Part shown: positions 1 through 6,112 of the stretch, one piece after another
How positions within the stretch are numbered: position 1 is the first letter of the stretch
How the letters are laid out: each line of letters starts with the position of its first letter
NCBI GenBank assembly: GCA_030635865.1
Contig: DAOVYA010000056.1
Location: forward strand, 1 to 8,284
DNA from: Gammaproteobacteria bacterium
GTDB taxonomy: Bacteria > Pseudomonadota > Gammaproteobacteria > UBA9214
Direction: 5' to 3'
DNA length: 8,284 nt
Notes under the pieces: model-generated
Told to the model about the DNA's origin: nothing
Databases searched by the model: none
What the model saw: the letters and a program-made list of their open reading frames with translations, nothing else
Program-made: the position numbers and the translations under genes

Positions 1-850
1 TGTGGTCATGCGTCTGCTGGATAAACAGGCCGGTCGCCTGGATCTCGAGCACCTGGGGATGGCTGAGCACTCAAGGGATGTGATTGACAGGCTGATCAAG
101 CGGCCACACGGAATCGTGCTGGTCACCGGTCCGACCGGGTCAGGCAAGACCACTACCCTGTATGCGGCACTCGGACGCCTGAACAACAAGAGCCGTAATA
201 TCATGACGGTCGAAGACCCGATTGAGTATTACCTTGATGGCATCGGTCAGACGCAGGTGAATACCAAGGTTGACCTCACTTTTGCACGTGGCCTGCGTGC
301 CATCCTGCGCCAGGATCCGGATGTCGTGATGGTCGGTGAGATCCGTGACCTGGAAACTGCGGAGATCGCGGTACAGGCCAGCCTGACGGGGCACCTGGTT
401 TTTTCCACCTTGCATACCAACAGTGCAGTCGGTGCGGTAACCCGGTTGCGTGATATGGGTGTGGAGCCCTTTCTTTTATCCTCGAGCCTGATCGGGGTAT
501 TGGCACAACGCCTGGTGCGGGTTTTATGTGACGATTGCAAGGAGGCCTATACGGCCGGTCCGGCCGATTGCCGGATGCTGGGGGTGGCTGCTGATGATCC
601 TCCAACACTTTATCATGCGCGGGGTTGCAACGTTTGTAACCAGCTTGGTTATCGTGGACGCACTGGTATTTATGAGTTGATAGAGGTAAGCGATACCATG
701 CGCGGGATGATCCATGACGGTGAAGGTGAGCAGACAATTGAACGGCTGGCGCGTGAAGATTCTCCCAGCATGCGCCAGGACGGCTGGCGCAAGGCGCTGG
801 AAGGTGTAACCTCGGTTGAGGAAGTGTTACGCGTTACCCAGGGCGAATAG
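1..850 (+). CDS. gspE: Type II secretion system ATPase GspE, C-terminal part (5' end outside window)
   Basis: Cytoplasmic hexameric ATPase that powers pseudopilus assembly in type II secretion. The frame is already open at base 2 and the first residues ([15 protein letters not shown]) match the middle of GspE, so the start lies upstream. About 282 residues remain of the roughly 490-500 usual for the family; the missing part is the N1 domain and part of N2. Numbering from base 2, the visible motifs are Walker A GPTGSGKT (43-50), Asp box with VEDPIEY (70-76), Walker [13 protein letters not shown] (105-116) and His box [11 protein letters not shown] (130-140). The tetracysteine zinc motif is C176-x2-C179 and C209-x2-C212, the insertion that marks GspE and PilB-type ATPases, followed by [10 protein letters not shown]. 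The C-terminal ending [12 protein letters not shown] is typical of GspE rather than PilB or the retraction ATPase PilT. The stop is TAG at 848-850. gspF follows on the same strand. Family assignment is secure; only the upstream extent is unknown. Confidence 0.95.
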   Translation, partial: VVMRLLDKQAGRLDLEHLGMAEHSRDVIDRLIKRPHGIVLVTGPTGSGKTTTLYAALGRLNNKSRNIMTVEDPIEYYLDGIGQTQVNTKVDLTFARGLRAILRQDPDVVMVGEIRDLETAEIAVQASLTGHLVFSTLHTNSAVGAVTRLRDMGVEPFLLSSSLIGVLAQRLVRVLCDDCKEAYTAGPADCRMLGVAADDPPTLYHARGCNVCNQLGYRGRTGIYELIEVSDTMRGMIHDGEGEQTIERLAREDSPSMRQDGWRKALEGVTSVEEVLRVTQGE

Positions 851-883
851 GCTGTTGCCGAAAGACGCCAGGAAAGATCAATA

Positions 884-963
884 GCCACGGAAACACACGG
901 AAATCATTGAAGAATTAATGCCATAAAAGATTTTTTCCGTGTAATTCCGTGTGCTTCCGTGGC
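884..963. repeat. Imperfect 19-bp inverted repeat built of 10-bp CCACGGAA/TTCCGTGG units
   Basis: Lies in the 201-bp gap between gspE and gspF. The left arm 884-902 (GCCACGGAAACACACGGAA) and the right arm 945-963 are reverse complements at 18 of 19 positions, separated by 42 nt. The right arm belongs to a run of three 10-bp direct units, TTCCGTGTaa (935-944), TTCCGTGTgc (945-954) and TTCCGTGGca (955-964). The spacing of about one helical turn puts the units on the same face of DNA. As RNA it could form a long stem between the two genes. The rest of the gap (851-883 and 964-1051) is AT-rich and shows no ORF or clear promoter. The repeat is seen directly; its spread through the genome and any function are inference. 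Confidence 0.85.
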
Positions 964-1051
964 AATAATATCCACAGGCAGTTAATAATCCGTAGCAGGT
1001 ACAGTCAAAACAGCATGCTTGTGATTCCGAGTATATCTTTCCCCGCCTGAC

Positions 1052-2269
1052 ATGGGTGCCTTTGAATACAAGGCGCTGGACAAGTCCGGCCGTGAGAAGA
1101 AAGGTGTCGTCGAAGGTGATGCTCCGCGCCAGGTGCGTCAACAATTGCGCGAGCAGGGCTGGATCCCGCTCGACGTAAAGGAGGTCGTTCAGCGCGAGGC
1201 GAGTAATCGTAGCCGGCCATCATTTATGCAGCGGGGCATCAGTGCAACAGACCTTGCCCTGATTACCCGGCAGATTGCGACACTGGTACGCGCCGGTCTC
1301 CCCCTGGAAGAATGTCTGCGTGCTGTTTCGCAGCAGTCAGCTAATCAACGCCTGCAGAGCATGCTGCTTGCCGTTCGCTCGCGCGTCATGGAAGGCCATA
1401 CGCTTGCAGCAGGCCTGTCTGATTTCAAGAATGTCTTTCCCGAGTTGTACAGGACAACGGTGGAGGCCGGTGAGCAATCGGGTCACCTGGACCGGGTGCT
1501 GGAACGCCTGGCCGATTACACCGAGAGTCGCCAGCAGATGCGCCAGAAAATTCAACTGGCCGTGTTTTATCCGGCCATGCTGACATTGGTAGCCATCCTG
1601 GTCGTTGGCGGGCTGATGACCTATGTGGTGCCGCAGGTCGTACAGGTCTTCGAGAATATCGGGCAGAATCTGCCGGGTCTGACGCGCGGGCTGATTGCAG
1701 CCAGTGATTTCCTGCGTGCATGGGGATTGCTGCTCATTATCCTGATCGTACTCGGTGTCGTTGGCTTTTCTTACATGCTGCGGTCCGAGGCTTTCCGCAG
1801 GCGATTTCACCAGTTTCTGCTAAAACTCCCGCTGGTCGGGCGGATCGTTGGTGGGCTCAATACCGGTCGGTTTGCCCGTACCCTGAGTATCCTGACAGCC
1901 AGTGGCGTGCCGGTGCTGGAGGCCCTGCGCATCTCTGCGCAAGTGATGTCCAACGTCCCCATGCGTGAAGCGGTCGTGGAAGCCACCGCACGGATACGTG
2001 AAGGCGCAGGTATTGCAGCAGCACTCGAGAAGAGTGGTTACTTCCCGCCCATGACTGTGCACTTGATTGCCAGTGGCGAGGCCAGTGGCAAGCTGGAAGA
2101 AATGCTGGAACGTGCTGCCATCAACCAGGAGCGGGAGATTGAAACGCTGATTGCTGCATTGCTGGGACTGTTCGAACCCATGCTGATATTAATAATGGGT
2201 GCAGTCGTACTGGTAATCGTGTTGGCGATCCTGCTGCCGATTTTTGATTTGAACCAGCTGGTTCAATGA
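1052..2269 (+). CDS. gspF: Type II secretion system inner-membrane platform protein GspF
   Basis: Polytopic inner-membrane protein that contacts GspE, GspL and the pseudopilins and forms the assembly platform of the type II secretion machine. At 405 residues it is the usual family length. The N-terminus MGAFEYKALDKSGREKKGVVEGD and QVRQQLREQG are characteristic of GspF. Two T2SSF domains are visible (about 67-191 and 270-392). They carry paired motifs: RQIATLVRAGLPLEECL (73-89) against RTLSILTASGVPVLEAL (276-292), and GEQSG (140-144) against GEASG (342-346). Hydrophobic segments at about 171-193, 224-243 and 374-396 give the three expected membrane spans. The ATG at 1052 is chosen because it gives the family N-terminus and an in-frame TGA lies at 1022-1024. 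There is no recognisable Shine-Dalgarno sequence in the bases before it (tatctttccccgcctgac), so initiation may be weak or unusual. The gap to gspE is large for a gene pair that usually abuts or overlaps, and gspG does not follow: cpdA comes in from the other strand. Confidence 0.95.
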   Translation: MGAFEYKALDKSGREKKGVVEGDAPRQVRQQLREQGWIPLDVKEVVQREASNRSRPSFMQRGISATDLALITRQIATLVRAGLPLEECLRAVSQQSANQRLQSMLLAVRSRVMEGHTLAAGLSDFKNVFPELYRTTVEAGEQSGHLDRVLERLADYTESRQQMRQKIQLAVFYPAMLTLVAILVVGGLMTYVVPQVVQVFENIGQNLPGLTRGLIAASDFLRAWGLLLIILIVLGVVGFSYMLRSEAFRRRFHQFLLKLPLVGRIVGGLNTGRFARTLSILTASGVPVLEALRISAQVMSNVPMREAVVEATARIREGAGIAAALEKSGYFPPMTVHLIASGEASGKLEEMLERAAINQEREIETLIAALLGLFEPMLILIMGAVVLVIVLAILLPIFDLNQLVQ

Positions 2270-2343
2270 AGTGGAAAGTAAAAAGTAAAAAGTAAGAAGT
2301 GAAACCAACCACCCTCACTCTTTACTTTTCACTTCTTACTTTA
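2269..2343. repeat. Inverted array of AAGTAAR heptamers between convergent gspF and cpdA
   Basis: The left arm is five 7-bp units in a row (AAGTGGA, AAGTAAA, AAGTAAA, AAGTAAG, AAGTGAA; 2269-2303). The right arm is four units in the opposite orientation (2314-2341, read on the minus strand as AAGTAAG, AAGTGAA, AAGTAAA, GAGTGAG). The core AAAGTAAGAAGTGAAA (2289-2304) pairs perfectly over 16 bp with 2327-2342, with a 22-nt loop. The array begins on the last base of the gspF stop codon and ends one base before the cpdA stop codon, so it fills the whole convergent intergenic space. On the minus strand the stem is followed by a U-rich stretch, so it could end cpdA transcription; as a plus-strand terminator it is weaker. 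Repeat structure is seen; terminator function is inferred. Confidence 0.88.
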
Positions 2344-3165
2344 CTAATAGCCGCTGCAGGCCATGTCGATGCTGCCGGGGATGCTGGCAATCCGGCTTAT
2401 ACCGGTTTCTATTCTTCCATCCGGGTGTAGTTCCAGCCAGCGATAACCCGGTGCTGTGTTGTCAATGGCGAACTCTTCGCTCTTTGGTAAAAACTGTATG
2501 CAGGTTGATGGTGAAGACATCATGCGTACGTTTTTATACATACTGTCATATTCCTGGTGTACATGTCCCCAGGTAATGCCGCGGATCTGCGGATGTCGGT
2601 CGATAATGGAAAAGAACTCATCCGGGTTGTCGACTGCCATGGTATCGAGCCACTGGCTGCCCATCTTGACAGGCTGGTGATGCAGGCACACGAGTGTATG
2701 CTTATCAGGTGATGATTGCAGGTGCCTTTCCAGTGATTGCAAGGTTTCCGGGGTCAGGTGGGCTCCGTCATCGTCGGGAATAGTGGAGTCCAGGAATATG
2801 AATTGCCAGTTGCCATAATGGCAACGTTCAACATAGTGGATTGAATCACGATTGGCGATTTTTTTCAGGGTCTGCAGCTCATCATGGTTACCGGGCAGGC
2901 AATAAACCGGTAGTTCAAAACTGGCCAGATGGGAAAATGCACGCTGGTAGGCGGCAGGTGAACCATCATGTACCAGGTCACCGGTGGCGAGAACCAGGTC
3001 GGCTGGCAAATCATGCGCCCTGACCTCTTCCTTGACAGCCTCCAGGGACTGTTCTGTATTTAACCCGACCAGGGTGCCGTCACTGCCTGCAAACAGGTGT
3101 AGATCTGTAATTTGCAGGGCCTTGATGACCTTTCCGGATTTTGGATGCATGCTGATTTTCGCCAT
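2344..3165 (-). CDS. cpdA: 3',5'-cyclic AMP phosphodiesterase CpdA (Icc), calcineurin-like metallophosphoesterase
   Basis: Cytoplasmic enzyme that hydrolyses cAMP to AMP and so limits CRP/Vfr-type signalling. It has 273 residues, against 275 as I recall for the E. coli protein. The class III metallophosphoesterase motifs are all present in order: D21-x-H23 (ITDLHLF), G62-D63 (ATGDLVHDG), G92-N93-H94-D95 (LPGNHDE), H162-H163 (CLHHQPV) and G200-H201-x-H203 (WGHVHQEYD). The later stretch SSPSTCIQFLP, then APGYRWLELHPDG and the C-terminal SGY closely resemble E. coli CpdA and separate it from general YfcE- or LpxH-like members of the superfamily. The ATG at 3163-3165 leaves about 16 residues before the first beta strand, as in E. 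coli. The ribosome binding site is weak (GGGA 8 nt upstream). It lies downstream of argA on the same strand but 285 bp away and has its own likely promoter. The enterobacterial neighbour nudF is not present here. The TAG stop touches the heptamer array. Confidence 0.92.
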   Translation of the reverse strand: MAKISMHPKSGKVIKALQITDLHLFAGSDGTLVGLNTEQSLEAVKEEVRAHDLPADLVLATGDLVHDGSPAAYQRAFSHLASFELPVYCLPGNHDELQTLKKIANRDSIHYVERCHYGNWQFIFLDSTIPDDDGAHLTPETLQSLERHLQSSPDKHTLVCLHHQPVKMGSQWLDTMAVDNPDEFFSIIDRHPQIRGITWGHVHQEYDSMYKNVRMMSSPSTCIQFLPKSEEFAIDNTAPGYRWLELHPDGRIETGISRIASIPGSIDMACSGY

Positions 3166-3212
3166 TTGTCATTTCCCGCGGTATTTCACTGTCGCCAGGA
3201 CCCGTAACTCTG

Positions 3213-3250
3213 CCGGGGAAACGTATCTCCGCTGCAGGCCTTTTCCCGGG
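3213..3250 (-). promoter_or_regulatory. Possible hairpin in the cpdA 5' leader
   Basis: On the minus strand, CCCGGGAAA (3242-3250) can pair with TTTCCCCGG (3213-3221) at 8 of 9 positions across a 20-nt loop. It would lie within the cpdA leader if the promoter at 3275-3302 is used, ending about 47 nt before the ATG. No riboswitch family is recognised. It could equally be chance pairing in GC-rich DNA. Confidence 0.25.
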
Positions 3251-3274
3251 GCGCAATAACACCACTGTCTACTC

Positions 3275-3302
3275 ATAATACGGATAACAGATCTTCTGTA
3301 AA
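3275..3302 (-). promoter_or_regulatory. Predicted sigma70-type promoter for cpdA
   Basis: Read on the minus strand, TTTACA (3297-3302) lies 16 bp upstream of TATTAT (3275-3280). Each hexamer matches the sigma70 consensus at five of six positions. Transcription would start near 3268 and give a leader of about 100 nt before the cpdA ATG at 3165. This is pattern matching only. Confidence 0.5.
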
Positions 3303-3450
3303 TTCAAAATTCACAAAATATACCGCCAATATTGTCAAGTAACATCCTGACTATCAACGCTATTTGTTGCTTACCCTGCATATCGGTTGGCTACCTGGAA
3401 TCTAAAGCCCCGGTACCGGGAATTTGCCTTTTTTGTGACCGATTGCCGGG

Positions 3451-4776
3451 TTAGTTCAAAAGTTTGAAGAAAACCTTCGAATTACGCTGGTAGTTGTACA
3501 GGTCTTTCTTTTTAACCGGCAGGTCTGATTTGTTGCCGGGCAGAAAGCCACGTTCCCTGAACCAGTGGGCTGACTGTGTGGTGAGTACCACGAGTTTCCT
3601 GATGCCGGTCCTGGCTGCCCTGTCTTCAATTTTTTGCAGCAGGGCATCGCCACGACCTGTACCCTGGTAGTCGGCATGCACGGCAAGGCAGGCCAGTTCG
3701 GCCAGTGTATTTTTATCGCTGGGATACAGTGCTGCGCAGGCAATGATCATCCCGTCACGCTCAATGACAAGGAAATGTGCGATTTCGATCTCCAGGCGTT
3801 CACGTGAACGCCGCACCAGGACGCCTTTATCTTCCAGTGGCTTGATCAGTTCCAGGATGCCACCGACATCATCGATGTTTGCGGCACGCAAACCCTCATA
3901 GGTCTCGGCCGTAACCAGGGTCCCGTGCCCATCCCGTGTAAACAGTTCCAGTAACAGTGCGCCATTGATGCTCCGGTCGAGTATATGTGCTCGCCGGACG
4001 CCATGACGGCAGGCCTGTATGGCATGCTGTAAATGTCGTTTTGTATCTGCCGGCAGACGGCGTCTCGATTCAAGTAATTTCGTACTTTCGTCAAGGCTCA
4101 GCTGTGATATCAGGCGCCGGCGACTGTCCCTGGGGGGTTTGCCTTCGGCCATGATTACCAGTTTTTCCGCTTGCAGTTCGGCCGCAGCAGCCGTGGCGAT
4201 TTCACCGGCACTGAGGTTGAACACTTCACCGGTTGGTGAGTAGCCCAATGGAGACAGTAGTACGATGCGCCTGTCTGCAAGATGTTGTCGAATGGCCTCA
4301 CCATCTATGCGGCGTACCTCGCCGGTATGCTGGTAATCAATCCCGTCACGGACACCCAGCGGGCGGGCCACGACAAAATTTCCGGATGTAACGCCAATGT
4401 GTGCCCCGGACATGGGTGTGTTGGAAAGACCCATGGAAAGCAAGGCCTCGATTTCGACACGAACGCAACCGGCTGCCTCCTTCACGCAAGCCAGTGCCGC
4501 GTTATCTGTAATGCGCAGTCCGTTGGCGTAGACCAGTTTTGCCTTGCGTGCCTTAAGCCTGCTCTCGATTTGAGGTCTTGCTCCGTGCACCAGTACCAGC
4601 CGGATTCCAAGGCTGTGCAGCAGTGCAATATCATGTACCAGGTTGAAGAACTGCGGATCGGCAACGGCCTCGCCCCCGAAGACAAGCACGAAGGTGCGGC
4701 CTCTGTGCGCGTGGATATAGGGTGCCGAGTGACGGAAGCTCTCGACAAATTGCCTGTGTAAGTCTTTGTGCGTCAT
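3451..4776 (-). CDS. argA: Amino-acid N-acetyltransferase (N-acetylglutamate synthase) ArgA
   Basis: Catalyses acetyl-CoA + L-glutamate to N-acetyl-L-glutamate, the first step of arginine biosynthesis, in the cytoplasm; classical bacterial ArgA enzymes are feedback-inhibited by arginine. It has 441 residues, close to E. coli ArgA (about 443). The N-terminal amino-acid-kinase-like domain spans about 1-290 (FVLVFGGEAV 29-38, LVHGARPQIE 62-71, LSPLGYSPTGEVFNLSAGEIA 174-194). The C-terminal GNAT acetyltransferase domain spans about 295-441, with the acetyl-CoA-binding loop YQGTGRGDALL (370-380) and the late motif WFRERGF (405-411). The open frame extends 16 codons further, to 4824, but I start at the ATG at 4774-4776: it gives the family N-terminus, has AGGAA 7 nt upstream, and avoids overlap with argE. 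argE ends 20 bp upstream on the same strand, so the two are probably cotranscribed. No ArgR box was seen. Confidence 0.95.
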   Translation of the reverse strand: MTHKDLHRQFVESFRHSAPYIHAHRGRTFVLVFGGEAVADPQFFNLVHDIALLHSLGIRLVLVHGARPQIESRLKARKAKLVYANGLRITDNAALACVKEAAGCVRVEIEALLSMGLSNTPMSGAHIGVTSGNFVVARPLGVRDGIDYQHTGEVRRIDGEAIRQHLADRRIVLLSPLGYSPTGEVFNLSAGEIATAAAAELQAEKLVIMAEGKPPRDSRRRLISQLSLDESTKLLESRRRLPADTKRHLQHAIQACRHGVRRAHILDRSINGALLLELFTRDGHGTLVTAETYEGLRAANIDDVGGILELIKPLEDKGVLVRRSRERLEIEIAHFLVIERDGMIIACAALYPSDKNTLAELACLAVHADYQGTGRGDALLQKIEDRAARTGIRKLVVLTTQSAHWFRERGFLPGNKSDLPVKKKDLYNYQRNSKVFFKLLN

Positions 4777-4783
4777 GTGTTTA

Positions 4784-4788
4784 TTCCT
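4784..4788 (-). promoter_or_regulatory. Ribosome binding site of argA
   Basis: AGGAA on the minus strand, with a 7-nt spacer to the ATG at 4774-4776. It lies in the 20-bp argE-argA gap and decides the argA start against the longer open frame beginning at 4824. Confidence 0.7.
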
Positions 4789-4796
4789 GACGCCTG

Positions 4797-5966
4797 TTAT
4801 AGCAAGTGATCCCCTCTGACACAAATGGTATTCACCAGTTGTTTCAGCAAATCAATAGTCGGGTCGATGCGCTCCAGGGCGAGGTACTCATCGGGCTGGT
4901 GCGCCTGCTCAATATCGCCCGGACCCAGAATGACCGTTTCCATACCCAGTTGCTGCAGATAGGGTGCCTCGGTTCCAAAGGCGGCTGCCCCGGCTGTGTG
5001 ACCGGTCAGTTGTTGGGTGAGCTGTATTATCCCGGCATCCCCGGGCGTCACCATGGCGGGTGTGCCGTCAAACAGGGACTCAAACCGTGTTTTGATACCG
5101 GTGCCATCCAGCGCAGTCAGAATCTTCCGGCGCATCTCGCCGCGCAGTTCCTGTATATCCATGCCCGGCAAGGGGCGCAGGTCAATCTGTAGTTCACATT
5201 CGGCGCAAATACGGTTCGGGTTGTCACCGCCATGGATATGACCCAGGTTGAGCGTGGGTACCGGTACGGCAAAAAACGGGTTCTGGTTCTTTTCCTGTAA
5301 CTCCGTGCGCCAGTTTTGCAGTGTGCTGATAACTGTGTGCATGGCCTCCAGTGCGCTGATTCCCAGCGACGGGTCACTGGAATGCCCCGAGCGACCCTGC
5401 AGGTGAATGGCCTCCATCAGGATGCCCTTGTGCATGCGTACCGGGCGTAAACCGGTTGGTTCGCCGATCACTGCATAACGGGCACGCAGGCTGTTGCGAT
5501 TAACCAGTGTACGGGCACCCAGCATGGTACTTTCTTCATCTGCCGTGGCCAGCAGAATCAGCGGTTCTTTCAGGTCGGTAGCAGACAGGCCCCGGCTGGC
5601 TTCAATTGCCAGTGCCAGGAATGATTTCATATCCGAGGTGCCCAGTCCGTAGAGCCTTTGGTTTATCTCGGTCAGCTTGAACGGGTCGGTGTGCCACTTG
5701 CCTTCATCATAGGGGACCGTGTCCGTATGACCTGAAAGTACCAGTCCGCCTGGCCCGCTACCAAGGGTGGCAATCAGGTTGGCCTTGCCGGGCTCACCGG
5801 GTAATGGCATGACTTCCACATCAAAGCCTGTGTTGTTCAGCCAGTTTGCGAGCAGGTCAATAACGCCACGATTCCCCTGGTCCAGTGCCGGGTCAACACT
5901 GCTTACAGAGGGAGAACTGATGAGCTCCCCTATCATGTCCATCAAGAGCGGTGTGGACCGGGTCAT
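4797..5966 (-). CDS. argE: Acetylornithine deacetylase ArgE (M20 family)
   Basis: Zinc-dependent hydrolase that removes the acetyl group from N2-acetyl-L-ornithine to give ornithine in the linear arginine pathway. It has 389 residues, the normal length. The M20 metal and catalytic residues are in place and fall at the positions I recall for E. coli ArgE: H80 and D82 in SGHTDTVP, D112 in GTSDMKS, E144-E145 in TADEES, E169 in IGEPT, and the C-terminal histidine in EQAHQPDEYL. The lid/dimerisation domain is in the middle, around KGILMEAIHLQGRSGHSS. The HQPDEYL stretch and the context favour ArgE over the related DapE. The ATG at 5964-5966 has a strong AAGGAG five bases upstream. argA follows after 20 bp, and adjacency of argE and argA is known in other gammaproteobacteria such as Pseudomonas, where they lie close together. 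The stretch upstream holds a REP pair, not an obvious ArgR operator. Confidence 0.95.
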   Translation of the reverse strand: MTRSTPLLMDMIGELISSPSVSSVDPALDQGNRGVIDLLANWLNNTGFDVEVMPLPGEPGKANLIATLGSGPGGLVLSGHTDTVPYDEGKWHTDPFKLTEINQRLYGLGTSDMKSFLALAIEASRGLSATDLKEPLILLATADEESTMLGARTLVNRNSLRARYAVIGEPTGLRPVRMHKGILMEAIHLQGRSGHSSDPSLGISALEAMHTVISTLQNWRTELQEKNQNPFFAVPVPTLNLGHIHGGDNPNRICAECELQIDLRPLPGMDIQELRGEMRRKILTALDGTGIKTRFESLFDGTPAMVTPGDAGIIQLTQQLTGHTAGAAAFGTEAPYLQQLGMETVILGPGDIEQAHQPDEYLALERIDPTIDLLKQLVNTICVRGDHLL

Positions 5967-5971
5967 GTGTG

Positions 5972-5977
5972 CTCCTT
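5972..5977 (-). promoter_or_regulatory. Ribosome binding site of argE
   Basis: AAGGAG on the minus strand with a 5-nt spacer to the ATG at 5964-5966. It is the strongest Shine-Dalgarno match in the window and fixes the argE start. Confidence 0.75.
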
Positions 5978-5985
5978 AAACATAT

Positions 5986-6044
5986 GTAGGACCGGCGCCC
6001 CGCCGGGAACAGGACAAGCATTCCCCGCGAGGCGCGGGTCCTAC
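5986..6044. repeat. Inverted pair of GTAG-headed REP elements (BIME-like)
   Basis: Two 24-nt elements face each other: 5986-6009 on plus and 6021-6044 on minus, 11 nt apart. Each begins GTAGGACC and ends GGGAA, and they agree at 21 of 24 positions. Each folds by itself: CCGGC-gcccc-GCCGG in the first and CCCGC-gcctc-GCGGG in the second. Two of the three differences swap one stem base pair (G-C for C-G), so both hairpins are preserved; the third is in the loop. A GTAG head followed by a short palindrome is the known signature of REP sequences mobilised by REP-associated tyrosine transposases (RAYT/TnpA-REP). No RAYT gene is in the window. The pair lies between the GGDEF-EAL gene and argE, both on the minus strand, and may stabilise or attenuate transcripts. 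Confidence 0.85.
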
Positions 6045-6112
6045 CTGTAGATGGGTTGGACCATACTGTGCAATATAACGCACTGCAGCAGAAACAGAAG
6101 GAGTAATGACGG

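Larger units (their letters stand above)
3166..3450. other. Intergenic region between argA stop and cpdA start
   Basis: This 285-bp region holds no supportable gene. On the minus strand, going from argA to cpdA, it contains a 12-bp perfect palindrome CCCGGTACCGGG (3409-3420) close to a T6 run on the plus strand (3429-3434). Next come an AT-rich stretch with a TTGACA hexamer (3333-3338 on the plus strand as tgtcaa) whose nearest TATATT is only 10 bp away, then the promoter listed at 3275-3302, then a possible leader hairpin at 3213-3250. No standard GC-stem-plus-U-run terminator follows argA, so some readthrough from argE-argA into cpdA is possible. Confidence 0.6.

Noticed and set aside
3080..3265. 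Minus-strand open frame of 61 codons overlapping the cpdA start, with an inner ATG just before the cpdA ATG
   Set aside because: It overlaps a well-supported gene in another frame, has no recognisable domain, and the GGGA motif lies too close to its inner ATG. It is most likely a chance frame.
3305..3322. TGTGA half-site on the minus strand upstream of cpdA, a possible CRP/Vfr site
   Set aside because: Only one half matches TGTGA-N6-TCACA; the second half (AATTT) does not. It is too weak to call.
3409..3434. CCCGGTACCGGG followed by a T6 run as a rho-independent terminator
   Set aside because: The stem would be only 4 bp with a 4-nt loop, the T run starts 8 nt after it, and the orientation fits a plus-strand gene that does not exist here.
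6061..6090. GTGCAATATAACGCAC inverted repeat and minus-strand TATATT as an argE promoter or ArgR box
   Set aside because: No acceptable -35 hexamer lies 16-18 bp upstream, and the repeat does not match the TGAAT-N4-ATTCA type of ARG box.
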